Both the position numbers and the translations under genes were made by a program. A stretch of DNA of 64,000 bases. Origin: Anisakis pegreffii. Its lineage: Eukaryota; Nematoda; Chromadorea; Rhabditida; Anisakidae. Of this stretch, positions 27,601 through 39,884 are shown piece by piece (within the stretch, counting starts at the first letter, position 1; each line of letters begins with the position of its first letter). The notes under the pieces are model-generated. The model had not been told where the DNA came from. It was given only the letters and a program-made list of their open reading frames with translations, and ran no database searches. The stretch is taken from assembly GCA_035041965.1 (NCBI GenBank), contig JAPYMA010001081.1, positions 1 through 64,000 of the forward strand, written 5' to 3'.

Positions 27601-30600
27601 TTTCGCTGTGTTAGCACAAGTGCGAGAGGACAACCGAGAAGGAATGCCGCGTTCGTTCGAAAATTCAAATTAGAGGTGAAATCACTCTCAGAACTGGTGG
27701 ATGGTCGATGATGATGATGCGATATTTTTCGTGAGGATGATGGAGGTGCAGAGAAGTTACGCTGATGAGCATGACCTCGTTCTCGATCAAATGCTGTCGA
27801 TTCAACTAATGGAAATTCAGTTAGAGACCATGACGCCTGAATGGACATATGACATTAACAATCCCTCACATTGAAAACAACTGAAATTGTATTCACCATT
27901 TACGTTTTACTACCCATTTCTATCATAAAATCGCATTTAAAAGTCACCAAATATTGGGAAAATTCAACCTGTAACAATTTTCAAATCAAAATTAAGCTCC
28001 AAAAGATATGTGATAAGAATGGCTCAAAGTGTTGCTAGAAGGAACAGCTTTTCATAGAAATAAGAGCGTTGGTTCGATTTTGCTCATTTGTAAGCTGCCG
28101 AATCATTTGAAATGAAAAATGAACAAAGCGTAAAAGCAGTAAAAAACAAACACTAAACCGAAGCAATAACGAACGATGACTGATATTTGCATACCAGAGA
28201 CGAAAAGCGCAGTATTAGGTATTAAAATAGAAGAAGATGGAACACACAAGCTATTGATCGTTAAATTCCAAAAATGAAACAAACTTCTTGTTCACAACCC
28301 TCGGGTATGGCACGTGAATTAGCGGAAATTGAACTGGAATGACGCGAGACCGGGTTATGAAGATTTTGTTTTCTGAGTATTTCATAAATGAAGAGGCCAC
28401 CGAGATGATCACCAACCACGAATATTTCACCGTTAAAACCGTGGCCCGCTTCAGATGATTGTATGAACTGTGTATAGCTTTGGTTAGCTTTCGCGATTGT
28501 AGTTTGTACAGCCTTGAATCAATGTACTCATTTCAACATATCTCATGAATATCAACTCAACATTGAAGAACGCAATGTTCTAACACAGAACATTCCATTT
28601 GAATTTAAAACGAAGCAAACATAATGTTTCACATAATCAACCTCGCAATCAACATTTGAGTAGAACAATGGCTGTATGTACACTCAAAAACACCTAACGA
28701 ACTTACACGTTAAATTAAAAATAAAACTGCATCATAAATAAAGCGATTGAATAACGCGACAGAAATGAAAGCAAATCATAAAAAAAACAAAACAGCAAAA
28801 TGAAAGCATAACGAAACGAACCTCCTGGAAAACCTGTGACGAAGACAGCAGAAGTGCAAGTGATGGATGGAAGACACCAAATGAAGGACATACTGATACG
28901 AGTTGAGAGACGATCGCATTCAACTCGTTTCCGCAAGAAACAAAGATGAAATTCACTCGTGACTTCAGTTGTGGATAATGACATGATATCAACGACTCTA
29001 CTGTACTTTTCAACGAATACACATCGGTCATTTTGTGCTCGGCTGGTATCTGAAACTGAAATTGATGACTCCCAATTCAATCAAAATGAGATGACACTGA
29101 TGAGGAAATTAAAAATGAATGCCAATCTAATTATGACTGCAATTCACCACCGCACATCTCCTACTCCAAATCCACATCAACTCATCAAAGAAACTTTCTT
29201 ACGAAACATTTTTCAACTTCTCTACAATACTGCTACTAAAATTCCCGGCTGAATATCTTCGCATCATGAAATATTCACTAGGAATTTTAGAAAATAACAA
29301 AAAGTAAACTATTTATTGTTAGATTAACCAATGAACAAAAAACTACATAAACTCGCTTTAAAAAAGAATAAATTGATAAAAGTACCCATTCAATACCTAC
29401 AACAAATTCTTAGTGGATGAGTATGTTCAAAGGGATGAAATAAAATATAAGTGAATAGTAAATGATTGAAGGAATAACCTCAGGTGAAACATCGCCATGA
29501 AAAACAATGACGAGTAGAGAAGTATTCGAATCGGAACGAGGCGTCAGCGGAGGAGATTCGGAATCGTTGAGCAGCAATTCAGAACTCCATTTTATCATCG
29601 CCGGTTTATTGCTGCTATTCAGTGGTGCTTGGTCGATGCAATCAAAGTAAACATCTGATGACGCTTCTGACACCGAATCTGCGTTTTCTGAATGAGCCAT
29701 CACCCGCGACAGATGTTCAGCAACCTAAAATAATTTTCCTGAGAATATTATCTGTATATATAATAATCATTTCTTTTGAGATTTGATTCGATCACTCAAT
29801 TTGAAGATTACGGTATTTTCATACGTATTACGCAGCAACATAAAGGCATTAGATTGTTTCTATTGTTTTTCGGCACTACGAACGTACGTAACGAAATGTA
29901 AATAAAATAATCAATTTCGCAAATTATTTAAATTCTACACTCAATAACAAATAATTCACTTGTGAGAGATACTATTTGATGTAATACGAAAATAGATAAT
30001 GATGTGCACAATTTCTATCAATAATTTACTTTCATCTTTTGAACAAGCAAGCTTCAATGCTCGCAAATAAGCACAATTCACGGAACAATCGTACCTAATG
30101 GATAATGTAAACAAGAATCCAATTGTTAACTTCTGCAGACGTTCAAATAGAATTTGTGACAGTGAACAGATGGTAAATAAGAAGACAGACAAATGAACAA
30201 AAATTACTTCTTTTTCGAGACGACGAATCTCCTCGATTGACAATCCAACCCATTCATCCTGCCATGCCCATGCTTGTCGATGTGCTCGAAGCATTGTATT
30301 ACGGAGTGCAAACCCATGAATCCATCTTTCGGCTCTACTTTGCAAACCCCAGTAACGAAATTCCACCTAAACAATCATCACCACGTCTAATCATCATCCG
30401 AAGAAAAAAGCAAAAAAAGCCCAAAATGGCTACATTATAATTGAGAATAGAACAGTGAAGAAAATAATCACAGTAAATCTTTCTGCCGTGTGATTTATTA
30501 CTAAAATGAATTTCTGTAATCGAGATGCAACATTTGAATCGATATCAAATTATGCTGCAAAAATGAAGTGATAGATGCATTTGCTGAAAAAACCAACTTT

Positions 30601-33600
30601 ACACAGTTTATAAGCGCACATAATCGGTTTATTGTTTTGAATGCAATCATTCACCCACTCATCCGATAATGGGCCACGACCTGTTTTGGCACTTTTATAC
30701 AATCTGGGGTCCTCTTCAACCAGATAATCGTACGAGGGTACTGCGTCTTTCACAAAATCCATCACATCTGAGCATGCATTCGTTTATTGTTTACTTGCAA
30801 TAATCAAGCCTTTCCCCTTCCCCATCCCACCCGTTCATCGTTTCCATTTGGAAACACAGTGAAAAACCATAAAAACATCAAATTTCGAGAAACTTTTTTA
30901 TAATAATTAAAACTGGTTAAAACAAGTAACACACAAAAATTCAAACAACATATCCATAGCGTAACATAACATTCAAAGCGGTTAATACATCCTCTTCTCG
31001 CTGTCTTATATTTTAGTTCCTTATCATTTTTTTGAAAAGGCAAACAATCTCCGTTTTCAGCAAACCGATAGATAATATCTAACCAGATAATATCTAACAA
31101 TCAAATCCATGAAAAACGAGAATCAGTGTAGCCCACTTTCAATCTCGAACTAAGCGAAACTTTCTGCTTGAGTCAAAAAGAAAGACGAAGCTAAATAAAC
31201 AGCATTCAAGTGAGTTCTGTAGCGTTTCAATGCACTTTATGTGGTTATAATTGCCCGAATTTGCAACGTTGCTAATCGAACCAAATGATTTGATTCCTTC
31301 AATGTCTTCTTTGGAGGCGCATTAAAATTTGTCTCAAAAGAAAAAATTGATTCAAATTTTGCGGTGAACCAAAACGAAAAAAAAATTCATTGAGGTGGAA
31401 AGAAGCAAAGACGAATAAAAATGTGCAACAAGAAACAGAGACGACAACGAGCCGCATTAATCACATTCATCCCTCCTTTGTTACTTCTCATCATTTACCA
31501 TTTAGCGTTACACTTCCGATGAGCTAACGAAATTCATTGCAAATGAAAATAAGCGCATCAACGAAACGCAAATAGCCAGAGATGTATTCACGGACTGAAC
31601 AAGTTTCTTTCCAGAATGAGAATCAGAAGAAGATCGAATTCATCAGAATGACATTTTCATTCTCGAACATCCGAACAAATTCTCATCAAAACTTAAAAAT
31701 TCACTCAGAACATTGGGAGAGCTCACAAATTAGATATGTACCTATAAGGCGGATGTAAGAAGGAATCCTATGATCAACTCATCGATGGATTCGACGAGAA
31801 TTGCACTTTCATTATTTTGATACGTCGTGACTAATTTTTACTTGGACATCGAGTGGTTGTTTCGTCAATCGCAGTGAGCGATCGGCACAATATTTATTTT
31901 ATTAGAGCAATGATTATTTATTGGATTGGTATTTGACTGCGTTTAATTATGCAAAGTATTCATGACGACTAATTATTTACTCGGTTGTGTTCGGTTGGCC
32001 TGCTCGCCTAGCCAGCGGAGTGGCGTGAATTGAGGCTAAAACAATGCGCACGGAAACGCGAGCATTGTGGCCAGCAATGTTATGAACGTTTGACAACCTG
32101 GCCAGTCCAGGTAACCCAGGTAATTGATACGTCGTTGGAAATTTTTCTCATTGCTATTTCAGCAAATCGTTTGAGTTTGGTGAGATGGAATAATATGAAA
32201 ACATGAGATGGAATAACATACGATTGTTCTGTCGAGAGGTTAACTTTGGTTGTGGAACAGTGAAAAGTGAATTGAGGGAGCAACTGAATCTTCCACCGAA
32301 CGAATGTGGCAAATCAAATTCATGGTCAGTTATGGACCCGGTTTGCTTACAAACTGTACTTTCCCAATAATATTCTCTGGAGAACTGTAAAATCCACATG
32401 CGAATTTTATGTATATTTTGAAAGAAGAACCCACCAACGATTCTTTCTTTGAGTTCGTCCCCTTCCAGGCCAAAAACATTTTCCTGTTGTCCGGCATCAT
32501 TGAAGTACTTCGTTTCGACTTCCACGCTGAATCGATCCATAATCGGACACGAATAGCGTGTTTTTGTGTACGGATATGCGTTCCAAGCCTCTTCGTGAGC
32601 TTGTAGAGCAGTGCTCGGAAGCACACTTCGTATCCATGCTTCAATTTCAATTATTTCATCACGAATTGAAATCGCATCATAATTTATAATGTCCGTTAAT
32701 CTCACCATTACTTGCCTACGGTCCATACAAATATTCAGTTATCCCTTTATCCCTCAATTCTTTCATTCGAGCCCAGCTAGGCTAACAGGCTATGTATCTA
32801 TAAACATGTGCGTGCAAACGGGCATATGTTTGTTTTGTTGAGTGAGGCTGAGTGAAGCACGACATAACGGCCATTAGCATCTTTTCAAATGTCTTCGTAA
32901 AAACGACACTCAATTTGTATTCGACGCAAATCAACCGAACGAGTTTTAAACGAACCGAACACAACTTTCAGCGAAATGATTTGAATGTAATGCTTATTAA
33001 AGTGGATTTGTGATGTCAACTTTAATCATTAAAAGTTGCAGTTGAAATAACAAAACCGAACGATTTCAATCATTCTTAATCAACCAACAAATGCCACTCA
33101 ACATTTCATTTTCTCCTTTCGTTCTCCACTTCTATTAAACATTCATAGACAAACCGATGGTGCATGCAAACAACCCAATTAGCGACTAAAAAATTCCCAT
33201 CATGCTACATATGATCATATTATTTGTCTGTGTAGTTCTACACTTTTGAGTTGTTCATCACAAAATATGCATAGAAAATTGAAAACGAAAAACATGAAAA
33301 GCAACTTAATTTCAAGGAAAAAAAGACCATTATAAAATTAATGACTTAAAATTCATTGTAGTACTAAAAATAAACCCGCACATCATATTAAACTGCAACA
33401 ACATCTATCCTATTAATATGAAAATTTTGGCTATAAACAGAACAACTTTCAAAACTGAACACTATTCTGAAATTTCTTCAAAAAGCAAATTCACAAATTT
33501 ATGTCAAAGAAATTCATTAAGAATTGCATCGATTTATCCATTTATAATAATTTACAATAACAAAAGATATAGCTGGAAATCTACTTCAAAACCTTACACC

Positions 33601-34967
33601 CATCGATGACCTTTAAAGATTTCCAAGATTCCTGATCAAAAAGCCACCTAGTTTTTCCCAGCATGATCTCTTCAAATTCCCAACTTGATTGCGATATTAA
33701 CGATGACAACGATAATTAGTGATCAACATCAAAAGGAATATGCGAAGAGGATGAAGAATTAAGCGGAACTAAGTGCAAATTTTCATATCACTTGACTGTC
33801 GAAACGTCAAAAAAGTGAACATAAAAAACAAATCTTACTCGGTATTTTACTTCCAATATGATATATTTTGAAGGTATACTGCCCAGAGCCACCAGGACCT
33901 TCGGTATAAGGGTTATTTGTGATAATTTCCACACCACTTCCTTCACCCGAACTATCCAAACGACTTTTCTTCTGAACACAACTCAAGGAATTAAGCCGGT
34001 TTTGAATTACGTGTATTTCACATTCATTACTGTCAGCTATTCTTCACAGGCTCAGTGTGTATAACAGCTTTTCGTTTAATCCAAAAAAGCAACAATGTTG
34101 CAATGAGTAAGAGACTCGAATGCGAAACAAACGATTACATCAAATCTAACCGTTTCACATGTCTGAAACTTTAGTTGTTTCCGTTTGTGATTCAGAAGCG
34201 AAAAATACTCCAGTTCATGACTGCAGTATACTAACGTCAATTTCTTTTCAATAACGCAGCAATAAGCAGTTCACAATTACTAATTTATCAATAAATAATC
34301 GTGCACAGACAGATCGACGAGCAAAATAAAAATTAACACAACGGATAGAATATAAGAAGATGAATTATATTCGCCAAGGGAAGAAAACAACTATACTCCA
34401 TCGTAGTTGAAAAGATATGGGAGACTGCGACAGACTGAAGATGGCAAAACTTGTTACTATTGTGGGAATTTATCTTTTAAGTCTTATGCAAAAAATGATT
34501 CAGCAACTCGCCGTTATGACTGACTGTTTTTTGTGAAAAGTCTGGCAGTTATATTCTGACTTCGAATTCAACATGGAAAAGTAACACTTAGTGTGTTGAT
34601 ATGTAATGATTTGTTACTAAAAACTGATTGATGTCTCATCAAATTCAGTAACATTTCATTAATCGATCTTCACGGAAACCTTCTGACGTGTTGGATTGCT
34701 ATAAAAGATACACGAACAATCACTGAAATGAAACAACAAATAATAAAATCTCAGAAATTATTTCTACAGAACCGAATACCGAATTTATCGCTAATGCTTA
34801 TGAATGAATCTTTAAACAACGAAATATTACTAACATTTCATAAAACATAACAGAAAGCGATACACAGAAATAATCAGATGACTACAAACCTGTATCATAT
34901 ACAGCTGTGCTATACGATACTCCTCAACTGAAAGAGGTAGTAGAATACGATATTCTTTGATTAGCAT
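24658..34967 (-). CDS. pitp-1: Class IIA PI transfer protein, RdgB/Nir type
   Basis: Sixteen minus-strand exons: 34967-34890, 33971-33839, 32638-32435, 30767-30598, 30366-30208, 29724-29479, 29049-28822, 28512-28285, 27836-27587, 27282-27111, 26895-26743, 26534-26417, 26121-25912, 25742-25527, 25354-25224 and 24937-24658. Phases agree throughout and give 991 aa. The family exchanges phosphatidylinositol and phosphatidic acid at ER-plasma membrane contacts. Residues 1-248 are the PITP domain ([48 protein letters not shown]). A FFAT-like DVYFDCID follows near 272-279 after acidic residues. The DDHD region keeps all four acidic/His positions: [20 protein letters not shown] and ESSDV. It also has VGDHLGG (about 439-445). 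The C-terminal LNS2 domain has [27 protein letters not shown] and AAYGSSKD. The C. elegans name is recalled from memory. Confidence 0.95.
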
Positions 34968-36768
34968 CTCAGCACTTTACATATTTCCGTCTCTTCATAA
35001 TCATTGTTTGACGTGAACGTGTGTAACCCATAATGAGCATTAAGTATGACTGACGACACTTAAAATAAAACTTATCTATAACAATTAGACAAAATCGATT
35101 GACGAAATGATTGATGAAGCAAGTAAATTATCATGAAAACTTCATGAACGGAATTCAGCACAAGGAATACGTTCAGGAAAATAACGTGGATATATCAGAC
35201 GTATATTGATTATTGAATAACAAACAACCAGAAAGATACATCATCATGTCGATTTGTCACGAAAACCGCGTTAAATGCATAAACCAACTTTGGTCAGTTA
35301 CTGCTTAGTGGGGTGTTTGTGGATTGAGATTGATATATAATCGTAGATGCTAATAAAGATAAGGAAAGAGGTGTTGAGAGAAAGGAGAATTTGAGAAACG
35401 AAAAGAAAAAGAACAACAGAGACATTCAATGGTACTGACGAGACAGATGATGCGCATATGTTATTTCAATTTAGGATTACGTAGAATGAACAGATGAAGG
35501 AATATTCCATACTATTATGGTTTTGTGTAGAAGAACATGACTGATGGGTAATCAGAGTGAGGTAAGACTGGACGATGAGGTTCGTTTGAATTCACAAGTG
35601 CACTCAAGAAGAGTTCGACTGTTAGCATTAAAATTCTCATGAGGCTTCGGGCCATTGCTGCCACCGTATTCACCTACGTGCACCTCTCCGTTCTCCTTAT
35701 TCTGGCATGTACCAAACGTTAGAAGTGAACAAGTTAATATTTTTTGCTCGCTCCATAATATTAAACGATTTTTTTCGCAAACAAAAAGTTGTGGCTGAAT
35801 CATGAAAAACAATTTCCCAATTTAAAAATAAAAAACTTGCTTCAATCAACTGGAAATTCTCCCGCATTGTTTATCAGACAGCAATTAGCGGGACTGAAGT
35901 GAACGGTGAGCACGCTACTTCGTTCATGCGGTGAACACTTTCCTGAGCGAATCGAAAGTAATACGACTAATTGTTGATGATTCAAATCAAGAACATCTGC
36001 CGGAAAGTGAGCCAACTCACTAATATTAACGATGCAGCACACCCGCCTTCACCACCCAATCTTGCTTCACTTATCGATTACTCGAATAATAACAATGCTT
36101 CCAGTTTTTGTTTGATACGGCATCCACCCATGCCAAACTGTCAACATCAGATCAGCGACACTCAACACTTATTGGATTTTGGCGATTTGTTATGGATTAG
36201 CGCAAGTTGCAAAAAAAGCTTTAGAGAGTCAGAGGACAAGGGTGGAATTGACAGCAGTCATCTTATCAGTCAATACAAGCTCTTTTATGTGCATTCCATC
36301 GGTAGCAAATGTTTACGCGCATCCGGCTGGTTGCTATTTTTGTATGGTTTACATGTTTGCTTGAGCAGGAAGTTAAATGAGATAACAAATAGTTTATAAC
36401 ATTCTTCAGTTCTTGTTCTAACATTTTGAATCATCTTCATTACTAGTCGTTTACAAGCAAACATGTATGTATTAAGAATATGTAAAGAGCACAAAATCCC
36501 AATTAAAGATGCAAGTTTTTGGAAATGCATGCGTCTGGTTCCCATTCGTTGCATAACCTCTGGTAATTTCTCCTCACACTATCAACCCACTCCCGGACCA
36601 GGTTTGTGACTGCCATCAAAATGAAATCTTTCACAACGTCTATAGAAACCAAATTGTCCATGATTGGCAGTGCGAAGTCAAATGTATCTGCGATACTGCA
36701 GATGGCGAAACTGTTTTCATACCCATGAAAGTATTTATTCTCATTTATGTATCATGTGGCTGATAACG

Positions 36769-36796
36769 ATAATAATAATAATAATAATAATAATAA
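36769..36796. repeat. (AAT)n microsatellite
   Basis: About nine ATA/AAT trinucleotide units without interruption. Confidence 0.9.
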
Positions 36797-38007
36797 CGAA
36801 AATTAAATTTCCCTGAGAGGTGTGTTTCAAGAACTTCTAGACTCCAAATCGAAAAGCGAAAAAAAAAAGCAAAAAACTAACGAAATATTAGAGATTATAT
36901 TGGGCAGATTGAAGTATTTCTGATCCTGCCAAATTATAGTATAATTATGGAACACATATTGTATCCCACACGCTGTCATATCATTTAATTATACGGTTAA
37001 AAAGTAATATATGAAAACTTGAAAATCACATAAAATTTAGTGCTTTGAAAGAGTGAAAGGTGAAGGTTTGGTCAATGAAAATAAAAAATTACAGTAAAAG
37101 TAGACGGAAAAGCCACAGAAACGAAAAGAGAATAAGAATATGGAAGGTTCAACAAATTAAATGTAATTGAAAACGTGCAAAAAGAAATAAATGAAGTATG
37201 GTATACAAGGAACTGCGTACATGAAGACTACAGGGATGAACAATGGAAATGGCGAAAGGGACAAAACTTGAACATGAAATATAAAAACAGAATAAGACTA
37301 GCTTTTCATGCACGCCTTTCAACAACAATCATCGTAATTTGGGGTGATGCGTTACAGCAGACATAAAGTCGATTCTGCTGTATTGATGAGGGACATGCCT
37401 TTTACAAGCATTTAAACTGGTTATATTCTGACATGATTGAATATGCGTTTCGTTGGACGTGAAGCATAATGCAGTACTCGTAAATGAGCATCATTTTCGT
37501 CTTCATTCATCACACTAATTAGTTTTAACATTGAAGAAAAAACACCCACAGAGTATTGAAACATTGATTGAAACAATGCAATTAGGTGGTCACTTGGGAA
37601 GTGGGATCAGAAGGTCCTCTAACATTTGTTTGAATGTTCAGTTCTCATTGGGAAGTGCCCAGAAGGGTTGAAGACCAATACAACCAAAGAATCAAAAGAA
37701 ATAAAAACAATTGAATCAAAAACTTAGCAGCAACTTTACTGATAAGTAGTTGTGTTCGCGAGTGGATCATCAATGTCAACTATGGAGGTGTTCAGAGCTA
37801 GTTCAGCAGCCTTCGGCACACAGTAAGCTCTGGCATCTGAGTTGATGAGCTTGTTTTACTGCCTGTTTTGTCTTATATAAAATATCTCTGCGTTTGCGTA
37901 CTGCACTTATGGTTATTTAAAAGTGTTCATTCGAAAACGACTTCTACCTCTATCAAGCGAACCAGCAATGGTTTCAGAATCACAATAACACTAATACTTT
38001 TCGCAAT

Positions 38008-38215
38008 GGAAGTGTTGTTGCATATTCTGATTTTGTTCCTCGCTTGGTCTGGAAGCATGAAAGTTTTACATGTCCACAACTCATTATGAATTAGTTGCAA
38101 TCTAACTAGGCTACATTTAAGAAAAAAAATGCGACCAGTGCGAAAATGCACGGAAGGGCATCGTTTATCATTGGTCGAATGTATGGCGTAAAACTAATCG
38201 AAGAGCCGCGTGTGA
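38008..38215 (+). repeat. Diverged dispersed repeat, copy A
   Basis: The copy starts near GAAGTGTTGTTGCATATTCTG and includes TTTTGTTCCTCGCTTGG, ATGAATTAGTTGCAATCTAA, TTTAAGAAAAAAAATG and TAATCGAAGAGCC. The same blocks in the same order and orientation occur at 38888-39105. Identity looks near 80 percent by eye. A plus-strand open frame (38146-38349) starts inside the repeat and is probably not a gene. Confidence 0.8.
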
Positions 38216-38887
38216 AACAAAAAACTTACAGACCAAGGATCCAAAGCTTATCGCGTATCAATGACGGATGGGAAATCAATGCTTCGAACATCCCAACCTA
38301 CACGGGCCCCACACCTATAGTTGATTTAACAAATATCTACAATTCGTAAAACAGCTGTTTCTCATAGCAGACGAAAATAGCGAATAGACTCCTAAAAATG
38401 ATCATCTCATAAAGATTGAAATTACCATTAGTCAATGGTAGTTTCAGTGCAACATCTGTTTCTGACAGGGTCGAAAAGATTGAAATAATCGAACAAGTGA
38501 TTTCAGTATGCAATCAGCTTGAAAAAAACGCCAATTCCAGTTTCTGTTATAAGGTATTTACAAATTCGTTGAAGTGGCAATGCCATGACATGTGTTGGCA
38601 TTTCCAAACTTCGAAAAGAGCGCTGAGTTGGCCTTGCACACAACTTGGCCTGAGGCACAGATATTTCACAGGTTTTTCCATCACGCATTTAGCGTTCATC
38701 GTAAATCGATAGAGTTGGCACTATTAAGATTACTTCATTACACGGATATTTTTTGGTTCCATTGATTACAGCTAATTACATCCTACGTTCTGTGCAGTAG
38801 ATGTTTTGCTGAGTTGCATTTGCTATACAATGCCAAAGTAAGCAGCAATGTGAGAGGACTGCGTGCCATACATTTATCATTTATTTA

Positions 38888-39105
38888 CATAGTGTTGTTG
38901 CGTATTCTGAATTTGTTCCTCGCTTAGGCCAAAACGGGAAAACTTTTAAATGTCTACAGCCCACTATGAATTAGTTGCAGTTTAACTAGGCTGCATTTAA
39001 GAAAAAAAATGTGTTCGGTCTTCTACGAGTGCGAAAACACACGTAAGTGCAGCGTTACCATTGACCGAATGTACGGTATATAACTGATCGAAGAGCCATG
39101 GGCGA
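38888..39105 (+). repeat. Diverged dispersed repeat, copy B
   Basis: This is the second copy of the element at 38008-38215, in the same orientation, with a short insertion (GTTCGGTCTTCTACGA) after the poly-A block. Neither copy shows obvious terminal inverted repeats. Confidence 0.8.
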
Positions 39106-39884
39106 GGCAAAAAATATCATCACGCGACCACTCGCTGTGTGGAAAAAAGTGCAGACAAGTGGCTCACGTGAATAGTGGTTATGAGTCAAAACCTGGAGGC
39201 TTCACCCGGAGGCTGATAAGACTAAAACCTTGTCCGCTGAAGTTAGGCTTAGGTTCATCTTTAATCTAGAGTTCACTATCAAGATGAGGATAAGCAAAAC
39301 TGACCCGAATAAAAGTCACCCCCCAATTGACTAAGTCTAGCGTTCTCTTGTCAAATCGGGCTAAGACTTGGGCATACTCTTTCGTTTAGGTTTAGAAGAG
39401 GCTGGTTGAGACTTCACTCAGCCATCCAATTGTGAGTTAGACTAAAATGAGAGCGGAATTTCCACACCTCTCGTCCAACACGCCCTCAAAGAGCTCAAAG
39501 ATTGTTGACGATATAAATTTGGTGAGCTATTCATCATTGATATCTTCTTTATCGCATTCCAATCGCGATTTTTCATCGCCATATTCATTTCTGAATTTCC
39601 AATTGAAAAATGTACTTAAGTATCTGACTGGGATCTTTATGACTGTCTGTTGAGTGCACAAATGAATTTTTCAAATCGATCAAGTTCATCAACAGTCAAC
39701 TGCACATCCACTATTTATTCGTGTGTAATAATGCAACAAATGCCAAAACATAATGACCGTATGATTTATCCCAAATGCACGAATATATCAAATGAATATT
39801 CATCTTGAAAGAGCATCATAGTAAACATGCAAAATACTTGCGAAAGAGAAGGATGAAGTTTGACAGACTATACATTCACATTCG

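Larger units (their letters stand above)
34968..39884. other. Intergenic region with an unexplained GC-richer island and repeats
   Basis: No gene was recognised by homology in about 4.9 kb. The 5' side of pitp-1 must lie at its left end. The stretch 35540-36400 is GC-richer and open in several frames. An (AAT)n run lies at 36769-36796. Two copies of a 210-bp repeat lie at about 38008-38215 and 38888-39105. A GC-richer stretch near 39170-39440 has no open frame of note. Confidence 0.55.

Noticed and set aside
38146..38349. 67-codon plus-strand frame
   Set aside because: It starts within a dispersed repeat, and the second repeat copy does not keep the frame.
38503..38688. Minus-strand frame that at first looked like a PTP C-terminus
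   Set aside because: The true last PTP exon with VRNQRYG was found at 40037-39885 with a stop, so this frame is not needed and has no motif.
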